A stretch of 64,000 bases of DNA from Phyllobacterium brassicacearum (GTDB taxonomy: Bacteria; Pseudomonadota; Alphaproteobacteria; Rhizobiales; Rhizobiaceae). The stretch lies in assembly GCF_003010955.1 (NCBI RefSeq), contig NZ_PGGO01000023.1, forward strand, positions 17,441 to 81,440. Direction: 5' to 3'. Below are positions 20,043 through 27,613 of the stretch, one piece after another; position 1 is the first letter of the stretch; each line of letters begins with the position of its first letter. A program made the translations under genes and the position numbers. The notes below the pieces were generated by a model. The model was not told the origin of the DNA. It worked only from the letters and a program-made list of their open reading frames with translations, and did no database searches.

Positions 20043-20429
20043 TTAATGGTGATCGCCGGCATCCCGACGGCCTCCACTCGTATCGCTACTGCCCCCTGTG
20101 TAATTGCCCATTGCATCGTAGTTAGCGTCGTCGGGCACTCCGCTCCAGTCGGTGTCGCCGAGTTGTTTACCGACACGCTCCCCGATTTCTCTTCCCGCCT
20201 GACTTCCAAGGCCCGTTCCTATGGCGCCCCCGGTTGGACCGCCCACTGCAGCCCCTCCTGCTCCGCCAAGGCCCGCGCCGACAGCGCCGCCGATGCCACC
20301 GCCAATACTCTCTCCATCGAGCGCACCGGCAAGTACGGGATGTATCGCAATACTGGCAGCCAGCGCCGAGGCCGAAATGATCAAAGCCAGAGAAACGGGG
20401 CGAGCTACGAATGGTTTCGTTGTCTGCAT
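20043..20429 (-). CDS. Secreted glycine-zipper protein
   Basis: 128 residues. A signal peptide (LALIISASALAASIAIHPVLAGA) is followed by a glycine-zipper stretch with GIGGAVGAGLGGAGGAA and GGAIGTGLGSQAGREIGERV, then a hydrophilic Asp/Gly/Ser tail ending DHH. Such proteins are usually periplasmic or outer-membrane associated and their role is poorly known. It begins 600 bases from the HTH array and shares no motif with it. Confidence 0.65.
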   Translation of the reverse strand: MQTTKPFVARPVSLALIISASALAASIAIHPVLAGALDGESIGGGIGGAVGAGLGGAGGAAVGGPTGGAIGTGLGSQAGREIGERVGKQLGDTDWSGVPDDANYDAMGNYTGGSSDTSGGRRDAGDHH

Positions 20430-20445
20430 GTCTGTATATTTCCCT

Positions 20446-20625
20446 CTATTGTTGTGCTATCCGAGATAGCCATTGGTCATAGGTTTGGTGCCGGTAAGCA
20501 CCTGCGGCGGCGTCACAATCAGGCGCCACAATTGCGGTCTCGTCCGCCAGCCATAACGCCGTGCCCGATAGCGAACCTCTCCGGATGACTGGAGACAAAG
20601 TTCTGCTATTCTCAGAATCAGCCAT
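20446..20625 (-). pseudogene. N-terminal fragment of the SENSRTLSPVT-type family (copy b)
   Basis: Begins at ATG 20625 with ADSENSRTLSPV, then a hydrophobic stretch (LSGTALWLADETAIVAPDC) like a signal or anchor, and stops after 59 codons instead of continuing into the expected ALWREW..RRQQRLE body. It is head to head with the HTH gene at 20732, 106 bases apart. Its first 45 bases and upstream DNA are part of the repeat also seen at 20981 and 21866. Confidence 0.55.
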
Positions 20626-20655
20626 GATCCGAGCTCCCAACAGCTTGATTCTGGT
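20584..20655. repeat. Cassette repeat, copy 1
   Basis: About 70 bases containing the start of copy b and the DNA upstream of it (GACAAAGTTCTGCTATTCTC, then ATGATCCGAGCTCC). Closely similar stretches are at 20981-21060 and 21866-21950. The identity runs past the start codon into non-coding DNA, which indicates duplication of a whole cassette. Confidence 0.7.
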
Positions 20656-20673
20656 TAGATCATTGGGTCGATG

Positions 20674-20747
20674 TGATACTTTTAGATCACAGCGATACGC
20701 ATGTCAACACCTTTGGATAATTTTGATACCTATGGATCACATCGCTA
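20674..20747. promoter_or_regulatory. Two direct repeats before and across the HTH start codon (candidate autoregulatory operator)
   Basis: TGATACTTTTAGATCACAGC at 20674-20693 and TGATACCTATGGATCACATC at 20724-20743 match at 16 of 20 positions and are exactly 50 bases apart, near five helical turns. The second copy contains the ATG of the HTH gene. Binding by the gene product would block its own translation start region. This is inference from layout. Confidence 0.45.
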
Positions 20748-20968
20748 TCACTGGACGCCAGATTGCTGCCGCTCGAGCGCTGCTGGGGATGTCACAGTCC
20801 AAGCTGGCTGAGGGCGCAAACATCTCAGTCCCCACTTTAAAGCGAATGGAGGCCAGCGATGGCCCAGCCAGTGGAATGATAAATAATGTCGCCGCCGTTC
20901 GATTGGTATTGGAATCGGCCGGCATTGAATTTTTCAATGGAACCGGCGTGAAGCTTGGTAGCCGCTGA
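20732..20968 (+). CDS. Small HTH (XRE-like) transcriptional regulator, paralogue 1
   Basis: A 78-residue protein made of one HTH domain. ITGRQIAAARALLGMSQSKL is the first part, followed by ISVPTLKRMEAS (recognition helix) and VLESAGIEFFNGTGVKL. The last block is shared with the proteins at 21362 and 22092, so the three are paralogues. Start at ATG 20732 because homology starts there; upstream codons run through the cassette repeat. It is divergent from family copy b. Confidence 0.8.
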   Translation: MDHIAITGRQIAAARALLGMSQSKLAEGANISVPTLKRMEASDGPASGMINNVAAVRLVLESAGIEFFNGTGVKLGSR

Positions 20969-21024
20969 TTGACCCGCCTGCAGGTGACTGGTGACAAAGT
21001 TCTACTATTCTCAGAATCGGTCAT
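20968..21024 (-). pseudogene. N-terminal fragment of the SENSRTLSPVT-type family (copy c)
   Basis: From ATG 21024 only about 15 codons match (TDSENSRTLSPVTCR); the homology then stops about 10 bases from the 3' end of the preceding HTH gene. It is therefore a stub cut by whatever event joined the cassettes. It lies head to head with the HTH gene at 21362. Confidence 0.5.
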
Positions 21025-21060
21025 GATCCGAGCTCCGTTAAGCTGGTTTATGGTCGGGCT
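20981..21060. repeat. Cassette repeat, copy 2
   Basis: Begins CAGGTGACTGGTGACAAAGT and ends near TAAGCTGGTTTATGGTC. It shares most of its bases with the copies at 20584 and 21866, including TTCT-CTATTCTCAGAATC and GATCCGAG. Confidence 0.7.
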
Positions 21061-21361
21061 GTATTCGGCATCATGCCTTGTGGCGCGAACCGTCAGATGA
21101 ATACCGAGCTCGCATTGCAGAGCATGGACCTGCGCCGGCCATGCAATACAAACGTTCGGTCAATTTTGGTTAACCGTTTTCCATTGATGCCGGTCTCCTC
21201 GTATTACGTCGCTTTGGCGGACTCGGTATGACAAAGAACCACACTGCCAAAATGGTTGAATCGGCGACGCTATTCGGCCGCCACGGGATTCCTTTGATTA
21301 GAATCGCTCGCCACGATATATATTACGCGGTCAAGAGAAGAGTCAAGCGGAATTTATCAAA

Positions 21362-21622
21362 ATGAGCGAAATTAATCACGTTACGGGGCGACAGATAGCT
21401 GCAGCGCGCGCTCTGACTGGGCTTGGTCAAGTGGAACTCGCCAAGCAATCCAATATTTCTGCTCCCACCGTAAGGCGCATGGAGGCCGAAAGACGCCCGA
21501 TACCCCTATCAAATAATTTGCGAGCGGTTATCGCTGTCCTTGAATCTGCGGGCGTGATCTTCGTTCCAGAGAATGGCGAAGGACCCGGCGTTAGGTTGAA
21601 GAAGGAAGCACAATCGAACTGA
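21362..21622 (+). CDS. Small HTH (XRE-like) transcriptional regulator, paralogue 2
   Basis: An 86-residue single-domain regulator. VTGRQIAAARALTGLGQVEL, ISAPTVRRMEAE and VLESAGVIFVPENGEGPGVR correspond to the same blocks in its neighbours. No effector domain. Its gap to the divergent stub (21024) is about 340 bases, longer than in the other cassettes. This gap is AT-rich in its last 60 bases and probably holds the promoter. Confidence 0.8.
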   Translation: MSEINHVTGRQIAAARALTGLGQVELAKQSNISAPTVRRMEAERRPIPLSNNLRAVIAVLESAGVIFVPENGEGPGVRLKKEAQSN

Positions 21623-21639
21623 CGCTCAAAATACCGTTC

Positions 21640-21909
21640 AGCTTTTATTTCAACGCGAGGGAAACCGATAGTCGCGACCCGGCGTCCTTCAAGACGCTGC
21701 TGCGCCCGGCGCAGCTGATCGGACCTCTCTGTGCGCCGCCATCCAGTTGCGCCAATGCAAAGTACCCGCACATCCGTTTCTGCCGAAGCGGTTACGCCGC
21801 AAACAGGCATCACATTTGCCGTTTGGCCTGCCAACCATACCGCCGCACCCGAGAGCAAGCCTCTGCAGGTGACTGGCGACAAAGTTCTGCTATTCTCAGA
21901 ATCAGCCAT
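21640..21909 (-). pseudogene. Fragment of the SENSRTLSPVT-type family (copy d)
   Basis: From ATG 21909: ADSENSRTLSPVTCRGLLSG, a hydrophobic segment, then a degenerate body with RRAQQRLEGRRVATIGFPRV, the conserved QQRLE..IGFP block of the family. After that, homology ends near the 3' end of the preceding HTH gene. The C-terminal half is missing. Divergent from the HTH gene at 22092. Confidence 0.55.
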
Positions 21910-21950
21910 CGATCCGAGTTCCCTATTAACTTGGTTTATGGTCAGGCTGC
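21866..21950. repeat. Cassette repeat, copy 3
   Basis: CAGGTGACTGGCGACAAAGT through AACTTGGTTTATGGTCAGG. It agrees with copy 2 over nearly its full length (about 80 bases) with scattered substitutions, and with copy 1 over the first 60. Confidence 0.7.
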
Positions 21951-22091
21951 TCACGGTGTTACCAGCACCTTGTGCAGCCGCACTCTCTGAATTTGCCACC
22001 AGCGCCGCTCTTATAAGCGTGCTTCGCGGATCAGAGTGAGCCTTTTAGTATCATATGAATGAAAAACATTCAAGCTGAAAAATCGGAAGAA

Positions 22092-22367
22092 ATGAAAACT
22101 ATTAATGGAGCCCAAATACGAGCAGCGCGGGCTCTTGTTCGCTGGAGTGCGGAAGACCTTGCCAGTGCGGCGGTTGTCGGCATTTCGACGGTACGCCGCG
22201 CGGAAGCGGAGGACACGACGCCCTCCATCACCGCCGCAAATCTGAACGCCATTCAGGCGGTCCTTGAAAGGGCAGGAATAGAGTTTCTCCCCGAGAGCAA
22301 CGACAAAGGTGTAGGCGTAAGACTTACCAAGACGCCGGGGCCGAACGCGGGAAGCGGAAACGGATAA
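22092..22367 (+). CDS. Small HTH (XRE-like) transcriptional regulator, paralogue 3
   Basis: A 91-residue regulator if started at ATG 22092 (an ATG at 22059 would add 11 residues). INGAQIRAARALVRWSAEDL, ISTVRRAEAEDT and VLERAGIEFLPESNDKGVGV match the blocks of the two upstream paralogues. The C-terminal tail is longer and ends GSGNG. It lies just before copy e of the minus-strand family. Confidence 0.78.
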   Translation: MKTINGAQIRAARALVRWSAEDLASAAVVGISTVRRAEAEDTTPSITAANLNAIQAVLERAGIEFLPESNDKGVGVRLTKTPGPNAGSGNG

Positions 22368-22374
22368 TGATCCC

Positions 22375-22830
22375 TCAGAAGTCCCTCCGTCTGATCCAAC
22401 GTTTACATCCGCCTCTGCCTCGGCACGAATCGCACGACTGTACTCCAACCGCTCGTCCATCCCGTCCCAGACGTGCTGCCGCGCACGAAGAACTGCCTTC
22501 GCCTCTTTTCGTGCGTCGACGGTCTCTGTTCCTCCGCCAAGCAGGGAATCGATCTCGCCTGCTGTAAACGCCGCGGCCGGTCGCTCCATGTCCGCTGCCA
22601 ACGCGGGGGAAGCCGATAGCCGCAACCAGACGGCGTTCAAGACGCTGCTGCGCCTTACACAGCTCCTCGAGCTTTCTGTGCGTTGCCATCCATTCGCGCC
22701 AAATGCAACGCACCCGCTCATCTACTCCTCCCGAAGCGGTCACGTCACAATCCAGGACTGGATCTGCGTGCTCGGTGCCGGCCAGGCAATATGAACTGTC
22801 AACCTGCCCGCGCGACTGAAGGCGTTCGGC
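22375..22830 (-). pseudogene. Frameshifted copy of the SENSRTLSPVT-type family (copy e)
   Basis: The longest copy. The frame with REWMATHRKLEELCKAQQRL and VAAIGFPRV breaks near 22600; a second minus frame then carries AAAFTAGEIDSLLGGGTE and RQHVWDGMDERLEYSRAIRA, which is the expected next part. So a single frameshift splits an otherwise fairly well-kept body. The SENSRTL start is missing. It is head to head with the HTH gene at 22971, as in the other cassettes. Confidence 0.6.
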
Positions 22831-22901
22831 AACCACGACAAGATTGTGGAGCTGGCGTAGTTCCATCGAAAGGTGACCTCCAGAGCTCGAATCAAAAACG
22901 A

Positions 22902-22935
22902 ATATCTGAATTTAAGATAACTTATTTTCAGATAT
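22902..22935. promoter_or_regulatory. Perfect 9-bp inverted repeat upstream of the fourth HTH gene
   Basis: ATATCTGAA at 22902-22910 and TTCAGATAT at 22927-22935 form exact arms around a 16-base AT-rich spacer, 36 bases before the GTG start. A further half-site CATCTGAAAA follows at 22949. This is the best operator candidate in the array. Confidence 0.6.
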
Positions 22936-22970
22936 AATTGAAGACCCCATCTGAAAATGGGGAATCGATC

Positions 22971-23210
22971 GTGGTAAAGACCCTGGGAACGGCGAGACAC
23001 AAAGCCCTGATAGCCCTCTTGATAGAGAAGCGGGAGACTGCCGGCCTTACCCAGGTTGAACTCGCCTCCCGTTTGGGTGAGTACCAATCGTTCGTTGCCA
23101 GACTTGAAAGTGGACAGAGGCGCGTGGACGTTGTTGAATTTCTCGAACTGGCCTCGATACTGGAATTCGAACCGGACGCGATCTTAAGCCGACTACTGAA
23201 AGTCCACTGA
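22971..23210 (+). CDS. HTH XRE-family regulator (different subfamily)
   Basis: A 79-residue Cro/CI-type regulator from GTG 22971, chosen for GGGGAA 7 bases upstream; a TTG at 22938 would add 11 residues. TQVELASRLGEYQSFVARLE and SGQRRVDVVEFLELA are the classic XRE helices. Its sequence is of the common stand-alone XRE type and is not closely related to the three regulators before it. The inverted repeat at 22902-22935 is likely its own operator. Confidence 0.82.
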   Translation: MVKTLGTARHKALIALLIEKRETAGLTQVELASRLGEYQSFVARLESGQRRVDVVEFLELASILEFEPDAILSRLLKVH

Positions 23211-23668
23211 CTTGCCTTGCCACGAACACGGACAGCATCCCATTACCGTCCCCAAAAGGCGTGCGATCCGATGTCGCCCGTGTTCGTGGCGGGAATAGGT
23301 ACCCACAATTGTTGTGTCGGGACTTTTCCCTCTGCGCCGGAGGTTTCGAATGTGAGGCGGAGCCCACATGAAACTCTCGGACGTTGGAAAAGATTTTGCG
23401 AGCAGGCAAACTGCATGCTGGCATCACGAGCCGAACCGGCATGTAGCGCACGTTCTCTCCCTAACCGGAGCCACACTGGCCACGCCAGGGTTCGTCCATG
23501 CCTGATTAAACTAGGTCTGCGGAAATCTCGGACCGCCCGAAGAGATATACCGTTGTGAATAGACCAACTGCGGTGTTCGTTCGGGCAACCAAACGATCTG
23601 GTCGAAGAGTTCTCCACGTAGCGAACGGCGTCGGCAATGGCTACCAGGTCGAGGCCCTGGCTGACCCA
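23211..23668. other. Gene-free stretch between the HTH array and the uronate cluster
   Basis: 458 bases in which I find no recognisable gene, repeat or terminator. It is the boundary between accessory and catabolic DNA. Confidence 0.4.
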
Positions 23669-24010
23669 TCACCCCCCAAGAAAATCCGCACGATGCGGCG
23701 TGAACGTATCGATCAGGCGGCCTTTTTCGATAGCTTTGACGCCGTGCACGGCACCCGAGGGCACTATGAAGCTGCCGCCCTTGCCGATGATGGCGGACTT
23801 GCCGTCCACAGTGACTTCGAAGCGACCTTCGGCGACATAGCTCGCCTGGACATGGGGGTGCGAATGCAGGGCACCAACGGCTCCTTCATCGAAATCGAAC
23901 TCCACCTGCATCAGCTCATCCGTATAAACGATGACCCGGCGGCGATTGCCATTGTCGAGAGTGGTCCAGGCGTGTTCGTCGGCCTGGGCGAAGAGTTTCA
24001 CGTTTGACAT
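23669..24010 (-). CDS. kdgF: Cupin, KdgF-type unsaturated uronate linearising enzyme
   Basis: A 113-residue single cupin. Metal ligands are in LHSHPHVQASYVAEG (His, His, Gln) and SGAVHGV (His), as in KdgF. KdgF speeds the conversion of 4,5-unsaturated galacturonate or glucuronate to 5-keto-4-deoxyuronate (DKI). It is followed upstream on the same strand by kduD and kduI, which act on DKI in turn, so the three form one short pathway operon. The assignment rests on motif and context. Confidence 0.85.
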   Translation of the reverse strand: MSNVKLFAQADEHAWTTLDNGNRRRVIVYTDELMQVEFDFDEGAVGALHSHPHVQASYVAEGRFEVTVDGKSAIIGKGGSFIVPSGAVHGVKAIEKGRLIDTFTPHRADFLGG

Positions 24011-24020
24011 TGTTTATCCT

Positions 24021-24779
24021 TTATCTTGCCAGCCAGCCGCCATCGACGGGTATGACTGCGCCATGCATGTAATTCGAAGCAGCTGCCAGCAGAAACACCG
24101 CGGCGTCGCCAATATCCTGTGGCTCTCCCCATCTCCCGGCAGGGATCCGGGAAAGAATTGCACTGTTGCGGTCAGGATCGTTGCGCAGGGCCTCCGTATT
24201 GTTGCTGACGATATAGCCAGGCGCGATCGCGTTGACGTTGATAGACCTTTGCGCCCATTCGCACGCAAGCAGTCGCGTGATGCCGACCAGGCCGGATTTC
24301 GATGCGGTGTAGGAGGCCACCCGGATGCCGCCCTGGAAGCTCAGCATCGACGCGATGTTGACGATCTTGCCGCGCCTGTCCTCGGCGACCAGTCGCTTGG
24401 CGAAGGCCTGGGACATGAAGAAGACCGACCGCAGATTGACGTCCATGACCTCGTCCCAATCTTCAGGGCTGAAATCAAGTGCGTCAGCACGCCTAATGAT
24501 CCCCGCATTGTTGACCAGTCCATCGACGGTTCCAATTCCATCCCAGATGTCGTTGATGATCGTGACCGCCTTTTGCACATCGCCAAGGTCACCCTGGACA
24601 CCGGTAAATGTGCCGCCGTCCGCCTCGATGATCCGGGCTGTTTCCGTCATTGGCGACCGGCCAACGCCGACGACGCTGCCGCCCGCCCGGGCAATCGAGA
24701 CCGCGATGCCCTGACCGATGCCGGTGTTTGCGCCGGTCACGACGATGCGCTTGCCGGCGAGACTGAAGGGGCTCGTCAT
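24021..24779 (-). CDS. kduD: 2-dehydro-3-deoxy-D-gluconate 5-dehydrogenase
   Basis: A 252-residue classical SDR. The NAD motif GANTGIGQGIA is at residues 15-25, NNAG follows, and the catalytic Tyr/Lys pair is in YTASKSGLVG; LACEWAQRSINVNAIAPGYI is typical of KduD. It reduces 2,5-diketo-3-deoxygluconate (DKII) to KDG. It overlaps the kduI stop by 4 bases and precedes kdgF. Confidence 0.93.
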   Translation of the reverse strand: MTSPFSLAGKRIVVTGANTGIGQGIAVSIARAGGSVVGVGRSPMTETARIIEADGGTFTGVQGDLGDVQKAVTIINDIWDGIGTVDGLVNNAGIIRRADALDFSPEDWDEVMDVNLRSVFFMSQAFAKRLVAEDRRGKIVNIASMLSFQGGIRVASYTASKSGLVGITRLLACEWAQRSINVNAIAPGYIVSNNTEALRNDPDRNSAILSRIPAGRWGEPQDIGDAAVFLLAAASNYMHGAVIPVDGGWLAR

Positions 24780-25621
24780 GCCAGATCTCCGATCGCTACC
24801 GGATCGACATCCGTATAATCGACATTGTCGCCGGCCATCGCCCAGATGAAGGTATAGTTCGACGTCCCCGACCCTGAATGAATCGACCAGCCGGGAGACA
24901 GAACGGCCTGCTTGTCGGCGACAATGAGATGGCGGGTCTCGTCTGGTTCACCCATCAGATGCACCACGCGTGCATTCTCTGCCAAGCCGAAGTAAAGATA
25001 TGCCTCGGACCTGCGGTCGTGCACATGCGCCGGCATGGTGTTCCAGACCGAGCCCCGCGCGAGCGTGGTCATTCCCACGACAAGCTGGCAGGTCTTGACG
25101 CCTTCGGGATGCACAAACTGGAAAATCGACCGCTCATTGCTGGTTTCCTGTGAGCCAAGGTCAATCCGCTTCGCGTCGCCGATAGTGATACATGTCGTCG
25201 GATAGGCCTGATGCGCCGGCGCGCTGATAAGATAGAAGCAAGCAGCCTCTTGCTTCGAGACCGATGCGAACCGCACGTCCCTGGCTCCCATGCCGATATA
25301 GATCATGTCGCGATGGCCGAGTTCGAAGCGCTGGCCGTCGACGCTGACGATGCCGGCTTGGCCGATATTCACTGCGATCATCTCGCGGCGATCGAGGAAA
25401 TTCGCGGTTCCCGTTGGCTTGATGCTCTCCAGCCTCAGCTCTTGCGAAACCGGATTGGCGCCGCCGACGATCATGCGGTCATAGTGCGAATAGGTCAGGT
25501 TTATCTGATCCGTAGCAAACAGATCCGCCACAAGGAAATTGGCGCGGAGCTCCTTCGTTCCGAACGTCGCGGCCTCGGCTGGTGATATTGCAAAGCGCGA
25601 GGTGAAATGTGTTCCAGTCAT
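24776..25621 (-). CDS. kduI: 5-dehydro-4-deoxy-D-glucuronate isomerase
   Basis: A 281-residue double cupin. The zinc ligands are in NTMPAHVHDRRSEAYLYF, and MIYIGMGARDV is another conserved block. It converts DKI to DKII. ATG 25621 is chosen for the GGAAAG 6-11 bases upstream and fits the family length of about 277-281. It is the first gene of the leftward kduI-kduD-kdgF unit, divergent from the ABC importer. Confidence 0.95.
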   Translation of the reverse strand: MTGTHFTSRFAISPAEAATFGTKELRANFLVADLFATDQINLTYSHYDRMIVGGANPVSQELRLESIKPTGTANFLDRREMIAVNIGQAGIVSVDGQRFELGHRDMIYIGMGARDVRFASVSKQEAACFYLISAPAHQAYPTTCITIGDAKRIDLGSQETSNERSIFQFVHPEGVKTCQLVVGMTTLARGSVWNTMPAHVHDRRSEAYLYFGLAENARVVHLMGEPDETRHLIVADKQAVLSPGWSIHSGSGTSNYTFIWAMAGDNVDYTDVDPVAIGDLA

Positions 25622-25946
25622 ATTATCTTTCCTTTCCCAAGAGGTCATACTACCCTGAGTATCTATGGCTATAGACCCAACCTGCGGGCCACGTCGGCTA
25701 TTGGGTTCCTGTCATTGTATACGACCTTGCGCTCCGGTGAGTTCATTGTCGTTCTATCAGTAACTAATTGATACATCTGGCTAATATCCTCTGATGAGCC
25801 CTAGGTGATCCCTGTCCGAACCATATAGCACTAACCCATTTGACACAAGTTGTAAGATGTCATATGTTTGAAATCAAGTTGCAGGAGGCAACTTTTGAAT
25901 CATTCAAGACACGCGCCAATCATTGTCCGCGAGGAGGAGCTTACTT
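25622..25946. promoter_or_regulatory. Divergent regulatory region of the unsaturated uronate cluster
   Basis: 325 bases between kduI and the importer operon, with promoters for both directions. It contains AAGTTGTAAGATGTCATATG at 25848-25867, related to the TTGTATGATG sites upstream of the enolase-superfamily gene at 35259 and 35427. The FadR-like regulator at 31239 is the natural candidate to bind here. GAGGAGGAG at 25931-25939 is the ribosome site for the importer. Confidence 0.5.
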
Positions 25947-27551
25947 ATGAATGTTTTCGCAAGGGCCGTAGCGGCCGCGATGCTCAGTACCGTTTCTTTT
26001 GCAACCGTATCGTTTGCCGAAACGCCGCCGAACCAGCTTGTGGTCGGGTTCTCGATGTCGAACATCCTGACGCTCGATCCTGCCGCAATTACCGGCAAGG
26101 AAACCGTGCAGGTCCTCGCCAACATTTACGAAGGCCTGGTGTCGCTTGACCCGGTGAACCGTTCGCAGGCTAATCCTCAACTCGCCGAGAGCTGGACTGT
26201 CAGCGAGGACAATACAAAAATTGTGTTCAAGATGCGCGAAGGCGCCAAGTTTGCTTCCGGCAATACGGTGACCGCTGAGGACGTCGTTTGGTCGTTCAAG
26301 CGCCTGATGAAACTCAATCTTGCCCAGGCTTCCTTCCTGAAGACCCATGGGTTCTCGGCTGCCAATGCCGACGCGAGCTTCACCGCTCCCGATGCTTCGA
26401 CAGTAGTCATCACACTACCCAAGCGCGTCGATCCGCAGATCATCGTCCTGACCTTGGGCATCGTCGGGCCCGGCTCGGTCCTCGACAGCAAGACCGTCAT
26501 GGCCAATGAAGCGAACGGCGACATGGGTGGCGCCTGGCTCACTACCCATTCCGCGGGTTCCGGACCCTTCGTGTTGCAGGAATGGAAGTCCAATGAGCGG
26601 GTATTGTTGGCCCGCAATGACAATCATTGGGGCAAGGAGGCCGCCATGCGCCGCATCATCATGCGGCACCTTCCCGAATCGCAGAGCCAGCGGCTGATGC
26701 TGGAAAAGGGCGACATCGATATCGCTTTTTCGATGGCAGCAGCAGATTTGACGGCATTGCAGGCCAACAAGGACGTTGTGGTGCAGACAATCGGCGGCAG
26801 TGGTTTCTACTACCTCGCAGTGTCGATGAAGGATGAAAAATTCAACAAGCCGAAGGTGCGTGAGGCGCTGCGCTATCTCATCGATTATAAGGGCCTGAAC
26901 GCGACAGTGCTGCCGTTCTTCGGCAAGCCGCATGACCGGCCCATCCAGAGTGGTCTGCCCGGCGTACTTCCAGATGTCGGCTACACGCTCGACGTGGCAA
27001 AGGCAAAGGCTCTCCTTGCCGAAGCTGGTTATCCGGATGGCTTCTCCACGACATTGCGCGCCCTCTCGGATGCCCCGTTCCTCAACCTTGCCACCGCCAT
27101 CCAGGCAAGCCTTGCTCAGGGCGGCATCAAGGCCGAAGTCATCACCGGGTCCGGCGATCAGATTTACGGCGCGATGCGCGAGCGAAAATTCGAACTGATC
27201 GTGGGTCGTGGCGGCGGCGGTCAGTTGCCTCACCCGGACTCAAACCTGCGCGCCATCGCCTATAATCCCAACAATGCGGACGATGCGAAGCTCACCAATT
27301 TCCAAGGCTGGAGAACATCGTTCTTCGACGAAAAGCTCAACAAGATGATCGATGACGCCCTGGTCGAGTCCGATACCAAGCGTCAGGCAACCCAATATGG
27401 CGAGATCCAGACCTACTATGCGGATATGATGCCATCGATCCAGCCGTTCTCCGAAGTCGTCGATTCTGTCGCTTCACGGGCGGACATCAAGGGCCTCGCG
27501 CTTAATCCGTCTTGGTCCACGGATCTCAGTGCCGTCACCAAGGCGCGCTGA
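25947..27551 (+). CDS. ABC transporter substrate-binding protein, family 5 (dipeptide/oligopeptide type)
   Basis: 534 residues. A signal peptide (NVFARAVAAAMLSTVSFATV, cleavage near FAETPP) precedes a family 5 binding protein: QVLANIYEGLVSLDP, AESWTVSEDNTKIVFKMREG and GSGPFVLQEWKSNERVLLAR. ATG 25947 is used because of the strong GAGGAGGAG 7 bases upstream. Family 5 proteins bind peptides, nickel and also several oligosaccharides. Its place in the kdu cluster suggests an unsaturated uronide ligand. That is inference. Confidence 0.9.
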   Translation: MNVFARAVAAAMLSTVSFATVSFAETPPNQLVVGFSMSNILTLDPAAITGKETVQVLANIYEGLVSLDPVNRSQANPQLAESWTVSEDNTKIVFKMREGAKFASGNTVTAEDVVWSFKRLMKLNLAQASFLKTHGFSAANADASFTAPDASTVVITLPKRVDPQIIVLTLGIVGPGSVLDSKTVMANEANGDMGGAWLTTHSAGSGPFVLQEWKSNERVLLARNDNHWGKEAAMRRIIMRHLPESQSQRLMLEKGDIDIAFSMAAADLTALQANKDVVVQTIGGSGFYYLAVSMKDEKFNKPKVREALRYLIDYKGLNATVLPFFGKPHDRPIQSGLPGVLPDVGYTLDVAKAKALLAEAGYPDGFSTTLRALSDAPFLNLATAIQASLAQGGIKAEVITGSGDQIYGAMRERKFELIVGRGGGGQLPHPDSNLRAIAYNPNNADDAKLTNFQGWRTSFFDEKLNKMIDDALVESDTKRQATQYGEIQTYYADMMPSIQPFSEVVDSVASRADIKGLALNPSWSTDLSAVTKAR

Positions 27552-27564
27552 ATCCCCTGACCCG

Positions 27565-27594
27565 GCCGCTGCCGCATCACCGTGTGGCAGCGGC
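27565..27594 (+). terminator. Stem-loop between binding-protein and permease genes
   Basis: GCCGCTGCC and GGCAGCGGC form a perfect 9-bp stem around a 12-base loop, with no T run. This kind of intercistronic hairpin often protects the binding-protein mRNA and lowers expression of the permeases. Confidence 0.55.
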
Positions 27595-27613
27595 AGCAAG
27601 GCAACCGCAAGAG

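Noticed and set aside
20561..20731. Extended N-terminus for HTH paralogue 1
   Set aside because: These codons run through the cassette repeat and a putative operator; homology with the paralogues begins only at ATG 20732.
22011..22721. 236-codon minus-strand frame as an intact gene
   Set aside because: Only its middle (about 22400-22600) is homologous to the local pseudogene family. The rest is out of frame, so it is part of a frameshifted pseudogene.
23931..24818. 295-codon plus-strand frame opposite kduD
   Set aside because: Shadow of kduD; no recognisable motif.
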